A stretch of DNA of 60,711 nucleotides from an uncultured Eubacterium sp. (lineage in GTDB: Bacteria; Bacillota; Clostridia; Lachnospirales; Lachnospiraceae), in NCBI GenBank assembly GCA_910589665.1, contig CAJUTR010000009.1, positions 27,500-88,210 on the forward strand, written 5' to 3'. The stretch's first letter is position 1, and every line of letters begins with the position of its first letter. Below, one piece after another: positions 1-6,760 of the stretch. The notes under the pieces were generated by a model. That model was not told the DNA's origin and did not search any database. It saw only the letters and a list, made by a program, of their open reading frames with translations. The translations under genes and the position numbers were made by a program.

Positions 1-57
1 GGTGTGCGCGGCAACAGTAACAATACGCATTTTGCGTATAATATTGCTTTCCGATAA
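1..57 (+). pseudogene. Possible C-terminal end of a lectin-fold protein (cut by window edge)
   Basis: Frame 1 is open from the first base to a TAA at 55-57 and reads 18 residues rich in Asn and Gly, ending in AYNIAFR. This resembles the last strand of C-type-lectin or sulfatase-modifying folds, which suits a neighbourhood with two other lectin-like cassettes. The fragment is too short to assign and could be chance. Confidence 0.2.
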
Positions 58-189
58 CACTCACTTTTATCCATCACAAGACAGAGCGTAGAGATCAATT
101 ATCTGCGCTCTGTTAATTATACAATGTTAATCTTCATAGATACTCCGATTAAAACTGAGGATGATAGGATTATATAGCGGAAAAAAGGG

Positions 190-459
190 CTATCTTATAC
201 TCATAGCCCGACTGAGAATGGAACCAAAAACTTCTTTGAAAACTATCAGCTCCATCTCGCCATGTGGATATGTAGCCGGTATGCCATTATTGGCCAGAAA
301 GTCACAAAGCTGTTCCAGCTCTTTTTTAGAGAGATTATCGATACCGAGAGCCGTAGCGGTTATAAAAGCGTCATTATTTCTTGCCTGACGGACAAACTTC
401 TTGTGGAATTCGTCCTTCGCCATCCCCTCTACCTTGCGCAGGCATTCGTTTCTGTCCAT
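190..459 (-). CDS. Hypothetical 89-residue protein
   Basis: The start is the ATG at 459, chosen because AAGGGGGTG lies just upstream on the minus strand; a longer reading to 612 has no ribosome site and runs through the adjacent cassette. The product is soluble and charged, with helical Lys/Glu-rich segments and no signal peptide, membrane segment or Cys motif. I do not recognise the family. It lies about 85 bases downstream of the 545-763 cassette on the same strand and could share its promoter. Confidence 0.5.
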   Translation of the reverse strand: MDRNECLRKVEGMAKDEFHKKFVRQARNNDAFITATALGIDNLSKKELEQLCDFLANNGIPATYPHGEMELIVFKEVFGSILSRAMSIR

Positions 460-544
460 AAAATGCACCCCCTTTTTAAATCTCTGTCTTCGTAAATCAT
501 ATCCTACAATTAGGTACAAAGCTCTCTTACAGCGTTTATTTTTC

Positions 545-763
545 TCACCCCTCCCGTACCACACAGCGAACGGCAAAACCGTAGCCGCGGTAATGATGAT
601 TCTTAAGACCAATACTTGTTGGGTACGTAACTAGGCCGTAGCTATTAGTAGCGGAACCAACTACATTTGACCACCAGTAGCCATGTAGAACTCGTACATA
701 GATGTTGCCGTATGAGCGATCATAATAGCCCGTACGGAGAAAGTTGAGAGGTTCTCTCCTCAT
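545..763 (-). CDS. Variable lectin-like (FISUMP-type) C-terminal cassette, left copy
   Basis: This open frame of 72 residues reads NFLRTGYYDRS, then GYWWS, and ends GYGFAVRCVVREG. That pattern matches the C-terminal end of Fibrobacter-succinogenes-major-paralogous-type domains, common in Saccharibacteria and Bacteroidetes surface proteins and usually preceded by a much longer N-terminal part, which is absent here. The first 19 coding bases and the last 45 are identical to the right copy at 10725-10943, while the centre differs strongly, including at synonymous positions. A good promoter ends next to its start region. It may be a truncated gene, a silent cassette or an expressed short protein. 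Confidence 0.55.
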   Translation of the reverse strand: MRREPLNFLRTGYYDRSYGNIYVRVLHGYWWSNVVGSATNSYGLVTYPTSIGLKNHHYRGYGFAVRCVVREG

Positions 764-774
764 TCATGGTTATG

Positions 775-802
775 ATTATAGCATACCAAATCAGAAGTTC
801 AA
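775..802 (-). promoter_or_regulatory. Extended -10 promoter, nearly leaderless
   Basis: On the minus strand TTGAAC (797-802) and TATAAT (775-780) are 16 bases apart and the -10 is preceded by TGC. ATG codons at 767 and 763 begin 8 and 12 bases after the -10, so transcription should start almost on the start codon. The same block occurs at 10664-10689. Confidence 0.6.
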
Positions 803-884
803 AGTACCATGGGCAGCAAAATGGGTGTCAACCACGTGACACCCATCAATGCAAAACTAGATAGAATACAGAGCGATACATGAC

Positions 885-2051
885 TCACCATTCACTCTTC
901 GGTACGTCCAAACCGTAAATCACCAGCGGCTTGCCCAAATTTATGCCATCGGAGGATAATTCATATACGGCCTTTTGTCTTTTAATTAATGTTATGCTTC
1001 GCAATTGTTGCATTTTTTTAATCTTTTTAACTACCCGAAGCTGCTCTTTATCCATCGGACGATAAGGCGTATCCGGCCCCCAAGTCTTGAACCCCACATA
1101 ATTATTATAAGGGCAAAACTCCCCTACTTCCACAACCGCATAGCGGGTTTTCCCGGAATATGCCTTCATTTTAATTTTTACGGCCTCGGCTACGTAGCCC
1201 TCATCGGTCATTCCCTTAATTTGATCATACTCTCCTATACCGAATACCGCACACATTTTGCAGGCTACCTTAGTAAACCTACGCGTATGTCCGCAAGCCT
1301 TTCGCTGGTATAAATATTTAAAGGCAGTTTTATCCGTATTGCCATCCGTATACGTCATGGAGCGTTTTCCCCATTCATTTTTTTCATTCGCTCCTCCAAC
1401 TTCCAGCACCACTCTCGCCTTCATCGTTTCCGAGAGGTTCCGGAATTTGGTCTTTTTGAGGTATTTGCTCAGCTCTCTAAGGTTTGCAATTGTTTTTTCT
1501 ACGTCCTTCGTCAACGCCGCGCGAGTTTTATAATTCACCTCGTCGACATATACCTTGTCAGTATTTACTACGCTCAACAAGTACTCTGATTCCTTCAAAG
1601 CTTTATCGACGTAGGCTTTAAAATCCTTGTATTCACGTCTCGCGAACTTAATGCCATAGATATATTCTTGGCAATCAGCTTTGGTGACATTGAAGCTTGT
1701 ATACCCTCCGGATGTCTTCGGATTACGCCCACCACTAACGCCGAAGTACAATGAATCCTTCATACAAATCGGGAAAATATTAAACCCTTCATCCGTACAA
1801 GTCGCCACCTTCTTGCTCAGCTTTTGGAATTGCTTTATGAAATTTTCCTCACCTCCTTTGATGCGCAACTTGAAGGCTTTGCCCTTCATCAACTGCTTGT
1901 GAACTTTTTTGGCGGTATTTTGATCGACCTTCTTGACCGTAATGGTCGTAGTCTTCGCATTCACTTCCATCTGCGGAGAAAGCAGCCCAATCGCCATCGC
2001 CAATCCAAAAACCATCAACAATCTGCTACAAAACTTTCTCATCACCTTCAT
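885..2051 (-). CDS. Secreted protein with degenerate transglutaminase-like core, paralog 1
   Basis: The ATG at 2051 has AGGAGGG upstream; the longer reading to 2093 is ignored. The 388-residue product has an export signal (basic MKVMRK, a hydrophobic stretch, cleavage near VNAK). An N-terminal region with KKVHKQLMKG and GGYTSF is shared with the paralog at 2823-3980. Around residues 250-290 the pattern RKACGHTRRF...CAVFGIGE resembles the Cys-containing helix of transglutaminase-like enzymes, but no clear His follows, so activity is doubtful. The protein ends in SEW, like its paralog. A surface or matrix role is inference. Confidence 0.55.
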   Translation of the reverse strand: MKVMRKFCSRLLMVFGLAMAIGLLSPQMEVNAKTTTITVKKVDQNTAKKVHKQLMKGKAFKLRIKGGEENFIKQFQKLSKKVATCTDEGFNIFPICMKDSLYFGVSGGRNPKTSGGYTSFNVTKADCQEYIYGIKFARREYKDFKAYVDKALKESEYLLSVVNTDKVYVDEVNYKTRAALTKDVEKTIANLRELSKYLKKTKFRNLSETMKARVVLEVGGANEKNEWGKRSMTYTDGNTDKTAFKYLYQRKACGHTRRFTKVACKMCAVFGIGEYDQIKGMTDEGYVAEAVKIKMKAYSGKTRYAVVEVGEFCPYNNYVGFKTWGPDTPYRPMDKEQLRVVKKIKKMQQLRSITLIKRQKAVYELSSDGINLGKPLVIYGLDVPKSEW

Positions 2052-2430
2052 GGTAATCCCTCCTCGTCTCGCCTCGTTAGTAGTCACATTCAATGCATAT
2101 CAATTTTATACGCCCAACACACGTAAGGTATTTTGCGCCGGAAATTTAGTCAAGGTCGGGCGGACAGCCCGTCATATTCAGCCTTGACGAGATTTCCGCA
2201 AACAAAATACAATTATCACACGCAAAAATCAGAAAATAAAGATCAAATAAAAGTAACCAAGAAAACTTAAATAATAAAAACATAGGGGACAGCCTTGTTT
2301 CCCAGTCTCCCAAACACTATGCTAATACAATGTAACATATGCGCGCTTGCGCGCAGTTGCTAAATTTTGTCTAGAAGTGTTGTATGGTTATAGGTTTCCT
2401 TATCAAATAGCTTCCCTGTCTTTATATATG

Positions 2431-2481
2431 TAAAAATCCGCTTTCTTAAGCCGGATGTAACACTTTCTCAATTATGTTACA
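2431..2481 (-). promoter_or_regulatory. Two-hairpin leader element, copy A (terminator-like)
   Basis: Read on the minus strand, a TGTAAC/GTTACA stem runs directly into an ATCCG/CGGAT stem followed by TTTTT. The element matches copy B at 5170-5220 in three fixed 10-base blocks separated by two variable 10-base blocks. The inner stem changes from CTT/AAG to CCC/GGG between copies, so pairing is kept. It lies about 380 bases upstream of paralog 1. It could be an attenuator, a small-RNA terminator or the end of a small mobile repeat. Confidence 0.5.
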
Positions 2482-2726
2482 TTTTGATAGTGAAATTGTT
2501 CTGTAAAACCCCTTGTCTTTGGTGTTTTTATCGTAATACAGGCAAAAATCTATTTCCGGCACTGAACAATTACGGAAAATCAGTTGTAAACCACTTTGGA
2601 AACTGATAAAATAGTAACCGTATTGAGATAATGTTACATTGCCTGCAAAAGCAGGGTTTATTTGGGCTCAAGCTAATCTCATTATAGGAGAGTATGTCAG
2701 ATGCTTAAATGCAGAATTTAACCGAA

Positions 2727-2745
2727 CCCCCGGACAATCCGGGGG
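2727..2745 (-). terminator. GC-rich terminator hairpin, distal
   Basis: CCCCCGGA and TCCGGGGG form an 8-bp stem with a three-base loop, downstream of the 2823-3980 gene on the minus strand, followed by TTCGGTT. Confidence 0.55.
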
Positions 2746-2761
2746 CTTTAGGTGACAGCAA

Positions 2762-2790
2762 AACCAGCCCACTTTTTTCATGGACTGGTT
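2762..2790 (-). terminator. Terminator hairpin of paralog 2
   Basis: On the minus strand AACCAGTCCA pairs with TGGGCTGGTT and is followed by TTTTG, about 30 bases after the stop codon of the 2823-3980 gene. Confidence 0.6.
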
Positions 2791-2822
2791 ATTGGAGGCA
2801 AACTGCCTCAGAGAAACAGGAC

Positions 2823-3980
2823 TTACCATTCCGACCTATCGAGATTAAATTCATAAATCGTCAAGTTAACCGCATCGCCAGATGTAGTGCCGAAGCTAAC
2901 ATTGATACCATCTACGGCAATTTGCTGTCTTATTGTCTTAGCTTTGGCAATTTGCCCTATCACCCTATCGCTTTTACGACGTTTGCGGTATCGTACGAGA
3001 GCTTCTTTTGTTTCATAGCTAATTTGTCTGCGAGTAGACCTAAGCGTACCGTACCTGTAAACTCCGTACCGTGTCTTTCCGCTGCGAGTTTTCATTTTAA
3101 CCCACACCATAACGCCATTCGGTTGTGACGACTCTTTTACACAACTAAAATCGCCAATGTTATATACTGCACATATCTTACAAAGAGTATGCGCTATATA
3201 AAGCTCTCGGCCGTAAGCTTTTCTGTTATATAGGTCTTTAAAACTATTTTTACGTTTAAAACCCATATCCTTATGCTTCATTGAGGTTTTTACCCAGTCA
3301 TTAGCATCAACGCTCCCACCTATCTCTAATAAAATCCTAGCCTTCATAGTCCCGGGCAGGTCGCGAAGTTTTTTTCTTTTTAAGTACTGCTGCAATTCTT
3401 CATATTCAGAAATGACATGATTCAGTTTCTTGATATATGTCCTTTTTGCCGATTCGCTTAAGAGCCACGTCGATGTGTCATCCTCAAGCGTTTTTAGCGT
3501 TGATCTCGATTTTGCGAGAATCTTATCGACATACCTCTTCAAAGCCTCGTACTCACGCTTGGCAAATTTTATGCCATAAATATACTCCTGACAGTAGCCG
3601 CTCTTTACAAGGAAACTCGTATACCCGCCTGATTTTCTCGGCTGGTTACCTTGCTGGTCAAAGCCGGCGGTACCATAATAACCTGCATCCTGCATACAAA
3701 TGGGAAAAATATTAAACCCTTCATCCGTACAGTTCGCAACCTTCTTGCTCAGCTTTTGGAATTGCTTATAAAAGTTTTTTTCACCTCCTCTAAACCGCAG
3801 TTTAAACTTTTTTCCCTTCAAAAGTTGCTTGTGGACTTTTTTGGCAGTTTGCTGGTCAATTTTTGTGACAGTAATCGTTTTTAGCTTGCTTGCGGCTTCT
3901 GCCTCCGGCGGACAAGCCATGAACAGAATCATAAAACTTATCACTGTCAACAATGTCAAAGTTACTTTCCTTGTTCTCAT
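2823..3980 (-). CDS. Secreted protein with degenerate transglutaminase-like core, paralog 2
   Basis: The ATG at 3980 has AGGAGGG upstream. The 385-residue product has an export signal (MRTRKV, hydrophobic core, cleavage near AEAASK). It aligns along its length with the 885-2051 product: both have KKVHKQLLKGKKF-type and FQKLSKKVA segments, a Thr/Cys-containing TDEGFNIFPICM block, and a C-terminal DGIN...SEW. The presumed catalytic Cys is replaced by Tyr (RKAYGRELY), so this copy is predicted to be inactive as a transglutaminase. The pair probably arose by an old local duplication. Confidence 0.55.
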   Translation of the reverse strand: MRTRKVTLTLLTVISFMILFMACPPEAEAASKLKTITVTKIDQQTAKKVHKQLLKGKKFKLRFRGGEKNFYKQFQKLSKKVANCTDEGFNIFPICMQDAGYYGTAGFDQQGNQPRKSGGYTSFLVKSGYCQEYIYGIKFAKREYEALKRYVDKILAKSRSTLKTLEDDTSTWLLSESAKRTYIKKLNHVISEYEELQQYLKRKKLRDLPGTMKARILLEIGGSVDANDWVKTSMKHKDMGFKRKNSFKDLYNRKAYGRELYIAHTLCKICAVYNIGDFSCVKESSQPNGVMVWVKMKTRSGKTRYGVYRYGTLRSTRRQISYETKEALVRYRKRRKSDRVIGQIAKAKTIRQQIAVDGINVSFGTTSGDAVNLTIYEFNLDRSEW

Positions 3981-4327
3981 GATAGTTCCCTCCTGACTGT
4001 TAAAATACTTGGTCTTGGCAGACCAGTGTTCCGATTGTACTATCACTTGATAAAAGGAGCAATTATAAGCTCTTTGGTATGCCGAGCAACCACAATTATT
4101 GAACTGTATTTCACATTTTTATATAAATATAATCCAGCGCATCCAATGATAACTATAGCTCATTGACATTTCTAGACGGAAAAATACTGCATCTGTTCAG
4201 CATTTTTATTTGTATCTACCCGACAATCCCCCCACGTTGACAAATTGTTTTAAACCATGCAATTTTGCCCGCTGTAGTTTCCTTTTGCTGCGTTGTTTTC
4301 AGTCAACGATGTTCCACATCGTTTCCT
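3981..4327. other. Noncoding stretch
   Basis: This AT-rich region of about 350 bases upstream of paralog 2 shows no convincing gene, RNA or repeat. It presumably carries the promoter of the 2823-3980 gene, but I could not choose a clear -35/-10 pair. Confidence 0.4.
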
Positions 4328-4810
4328 TCAAATGCCTTGCACAAGAAAATTACAGATTACGCAAAATGTGTATGTAAAAATAAATGATACTCTAACAAAA
4401 AATCCGTTATACATAAACAGGAGCTTCCTCTCCTGGTATATAGCTTCATAGAGGGGCTTAATTTTTGGGTGGAGTGAATAGGCGGAACTAACTGGAATTC
4501 CGTATCTATTCGAATCGAGGAGAAATATAGCGCAAGTTTGCGCTGGGCCGACAAAAGCGTGACCGATTCCTAAGACCCGAAGTAAGATACTTGAGAGACT
4601 GGCAATTAGCGCCGCCATATTTACATTATCATCCACCAAATAGTCACGATACAAGACAGCCATTTTAATCGTCCCGCGTGTACGTTCGACCGCAGCCATC
4701 ACGATAGCAATCGCGAGAACTATCATATACGGCGCTACCGTAGCCGCAGCCACCACCAGGAACTGCATTGCTGCCTGGCTTGGAGCCAAGACGCTTTTTC
4801 GTATCCGCAC
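4328..4810 (-). CDS. Putative membrane protein, possibly the 3' part of a frameshifted gene
   Basis: A GTG at 4810 opens a 160-residue frame with a long hydrophobic helix near residues 15-42 (FLVVAAATVAPYMIVLAIAI), a second around 66-95 and a third near the C-terminus. It overlaps the Cys-rich 4665-5099 frame by about 145 bases on the same strand. There is no ribosome site at the GTG, so this is more likely the downstream half of one decayed gene than an independent one. No family is recognised. Confidence 0.3.
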   Translation of the reverse strand: MRIRKSVLAPSQAAMQFLVVAAATVAPYMIVLAIAIVMAAVERTRGTIKMAVLYRDYLVDDNVNMAALIASLSSILLRVLGIGHAFVGPAQTCAIFLLDSNRYGIPVSSAYSLHPKIKPLYEAIYQERKLLFMYNGFFVRVSFIFTYTFCVICNFLVQGI

Positions 4811-5099
4811 AACACTCTTTTAACCTTTGACAACCTTTTTTCGAGCGGATGAAATATTGCCTGCCGCACCACGGGCAACTGCCGAAATGTTTATATTCTA
4901 TTTCCCATAAGGCCCAGTCGCAAACGTGAAACGGTATCCAAGTGATAATTTGATAAAGCAGGGAATGTTTAATCCACCTTTGGAATCTTCTTGAGGAATT
5001 ATCAGTTCGAAGAGAAACAATATCGGACTTTATGACAAAATCTCTTCCAAACAAATGGTCTATAAATCCCCCGTAGCATGTGCCGTGATCATATACCAT
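4665..5099 (-). CDS. Small zinc-finger-like protein, possibly the 5' part of a frameshifted gene
   Basis: The ATG at 5099 has AAAGGTGG eight bases upstream. The first 100 residues read like a real protein (Trp-rich WIPFHVCDWALWE, then HFGSCPWCG and a later CC), suggesting a zinc ribbon. The tail after residue 105 is low-complexity Gly/Ser/Asp and overlaps a hydrophobic reading in another frame. A frameshift near 4800 joining this start to the 4328-4810 frame would give a zinc ribbon followed by membrane helices. Confidence 0.35.
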   Translation of the reverse strand: MVYDHGTCYGGFIDHLFGRDFVIKSDIVSLRTDNSSRRFQRWIKHSLLYQIITWIPFHVCDWALWEIEYKHFGSCPWCGRQYFIRSKKGCQRLKECCADTKKRLGSKPGSNAVPGGGCGYGSAVYDSSRDCYRDGCGRTYTRDD

Positions 5100-5169
5100 A
5101 CACAACACCACCTTTTCTGTAAATTTACTAGCTTTCGCTCAGTATTGATAAGACATTGTATTAACTGTC

Positions 5170-5220
5170 CAAAAATCCGCCCTCAGGGGTCGGATGTAAC
5201 AGAATGTTTATTATGTTACA
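5170..5220 (-). promoter_or_regulatory. Two-hairpin leader element, copy B
   Basis: Same architecture as copy A: on the minus strand a TGTAAC/GTTACA stem, then an ATCCG/CGGAT stem with inner CCC/GGG pairs, then TTTTT. It ends about 70 bases before the 4665-5099 start. Nothing upstream on that strand needs terminating, so a leader role or a mobile repeat is more likely than a simple gene end. Confidence 0.5.
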
Positions 5221-5505
5221 TCTGGCAGATAACTTAATGGCTAAATCCCATAAAATGCCGTTTTATCACTAAATTCACGCCTCATTAAAAAGAAAACGGC
5301 GCAGGAATTACTAAATATTGGCAGATAAACCATGCTTGTTGTAAAAATTTGGGGACGGTATTTGGACAAAAATAATTTTTTCCTTGAATCTTGTCAATCT
5401 TGATGTTAAAATAGGTTACAGTATAAACAAAATGTTACGAGTGTCCTCTTGTTCTTGATAGGTTATACTTATTTCTATCAAAGAAAAAAGGGGGCTTTAT
5501 TTATT
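5221..5505. other. Noncoding spacer before the recombinase
   Basis: About 285 AT-rich bases between leader copy B and the recombinase start. No gene is visible. An attachment site might lie here because a recombinase follows, but I found no repeat pair that proves it. Confidence 0.35.
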
Positions 5506-6078
5506 ATGGCAGCAACAGAACCAATCAGGGACAAGAAACAGTTAAAGGAACTTGCAAATTATTTTTTGAAGAAAGGCCAACTGCGTAATTATACGCTTGT
5601 GTTGATGGGGACATATACCGTTCTTCGGATTAGCGACCTGCTCCGGCTTAAATGGTCGGATGTGTATGACGAAGAAAGACAGGCATTCCGTACTCATATT
5701 ACCGTGACAGAAAAGAAGACCAAGAAAAAGCGCACCATTGCTTTAAACCCACAGCTGCTGGGCGCACTCAAGCATTGTTACCTCCACCGCCGGGGCGATT
5801 ATATTTTTGCCAATAACCGTAAAGAGCCAAAGGCAATCAGTCGGGTGCAGGCGTGGCGGATTATCCATGCCGCAGTAGTGGAACTGGGGATTATGGGCAA
5901 GATCGCCTGTCATTCTTTGCGGAAGACTTGGGGATATCATGCAATCACAAACGGGGATGTATCACTGGCAGTAGTTGTAGATATCTATAACCACAGCAGT
6001 TACGAGACTACCAAGCTTTATCTCGGCATTAGACAGGATGAGCGAGACGAGGCGATACTTAAGATGACATTGTTCTGA
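5506..6078 (+). CDS. Short tyrosine recombinase (catalytic domain only)
   Basis: The ATG at 5506 (MAATEPI) is preferred over an upstream ATG at 5449 because AAGGGGG precedes it. The 190-residue protein is essentially the phage-integrase catalytic domain: first Arg in TVLRISDLLRLKW, the HxxR box in CHSLRKTWGYHA, and HSSYETTKLYLGI with the His and the nucleophile Tyr. The N-terminal arm- and core-binding domains of a full phage integrase are missing, as is usual for a compact Lachnospiraceae family seen near mobile or invertible DNA. It is followed by a toxin-antitoxin pair. Candidate partner sites are the inverted cassette ends, which is inference. Confidence 0.85.
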   Translation: MAATEPIRDKKQLKELANYFLKKGQLRNYTLVLMGTYTVLRISDLLRLKWSDVYDEERQAFRTHITVTEKKTKKKRTIALNPQLLGALKHCYLHRRGDYIFANNRKEPKAISRVQAWRIIHAAVVELGIMGKIACHSLRKTWGYHAITNGDVSLAVVVDIYNHSSYETTKLYLGIRQDERDEAILKMTLF

Positions 6079-6187
6079 ACCCACAACAGATATTTTTTAA
6101 AAGTGTTTATATTCATGCCGTAAGATGTTATAATAGTTTTAATAGGATTATGCCAATTTCATATTAGAAAGAAGGAGGAGAGCCGGG

Positions 6188-6427
6188 ATGAGTACATTAG
6201 AAAACACGATTTCCATGCTGGAAGTGCTGCCGGAGACCGATCTGATTAAAATCCAGGATTACGCCAAAAGCCTGTTTAAGCAGCGCGGGGCAGAGTATCC
6301 ATTCCCATTGCTGGGCGAAGAGGATATCATCAAGATTGCAGAGACTTCTGAACGGCAGATTGCCAACGGCGAATGCAAAAACGCCAAGGATTTTCTTTCA
6401 GATCTGAGGCAGGAATATGGTATATGA
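6188..6427 (+). CDS. Antitoxin of a type II toxin-antitoxin pair
   Basis: 79 acidic, helical residues with a GGAGGAG ribosome site. The gene overlaps the ParE/RelE-like gene downstream by 11 bases, typical of co-translated antitoxin-toxin pairs. The N-terminal half (LPETDLIKIQDYAKSLF) and C-terminal half (FLSDLRQEYGI) resemble RelB/DUF2281-type antitoxins. It should bind the toxin and repress the operon. Confidence 0.7.
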   Translation: MSTLENTISMLEVLPETDLIKIQDYAKSLFKQRGAEYPFPLLGEEDIIKIAETSERQIANGECKNAKDFLSDLRQEYGI

Positions 6428-6728
6428 AGTTATTTTTTCAGCGGAAGCACAAGAACATTTTAGAAAAATTCTCCATTATCTGATTTATGAACTCCAAAGC
6501 GACCAGGCGGCGTCCAGGGTTGCAGATGATATGGAGGAAACCACAGCAAGGCTTTCCACTGTGGCTGGCAGCCTTAAGCTGTGTGACCATCCCCGCTTGC
6601 GGGCTTTAGGATATCGGACAATTCATTTCAGACGGCATAAATATTTTATGCTGTATAAAATCGCAGGCAACGAAGCACATGTCCTCGGAATCTTCCATGA
6701 CCTGCAGGATTATGAGAACATTTTTTAG
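6417..6728 (+). CDS. RelE/ParE-type toxin
   Basis: 103 residues of the ParE/RelE fold: YEVIFSAEAQEHFRKILHYL at the start, a basic RALGYRTIHFRRHKYFMLYKI segment in the middle, and HVLGIFHDLQDYEN at the end. ParE members act on gyrase and RelE members cut mRNA at the ribosome; the sequence does not settle which. It may stabilise the accessory region. It converges on the 6761-10003 gene with only 32 bases between stops. Confidence 0.85.
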   Translation: MVYEVIFSAEAQEHFRKILHYLIYELQSDQAASRVADDMEETTARLSTVAGSLKLCDHPRLRALGYRTIHFRRHKYFMLYKIAGNEAHVLGIFHDLQDYENIF

Positions 6729-6760
6729 ATATAAATGCTAAAAGTAAAGTAATAAGATAC

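Larger units (their letters stand above)
2052..2822. other. Long noncoding region between the two secreted paralogs
   Basis: I see no gene here. It holds the upstream region of paralog 1, a perfect GCGCGC-TT-GCGCGC palindrome near 2341, a two-hairpin leader element (2431-2481), further TGTAAC/GTTACA half-elements near 2329 and 2630, and two terminator hairpins for paralog 2. Confidence 0.5.

Noticed and set aside
5506..6078. This recombinase as the prophage integrase
   Set aside because: It lacks the N-terminal binding domains of phage integrases and lies 6.8 kb from the first repressor, among other accessory genes. A separate integrase outside the window is more likely, though not excluded.
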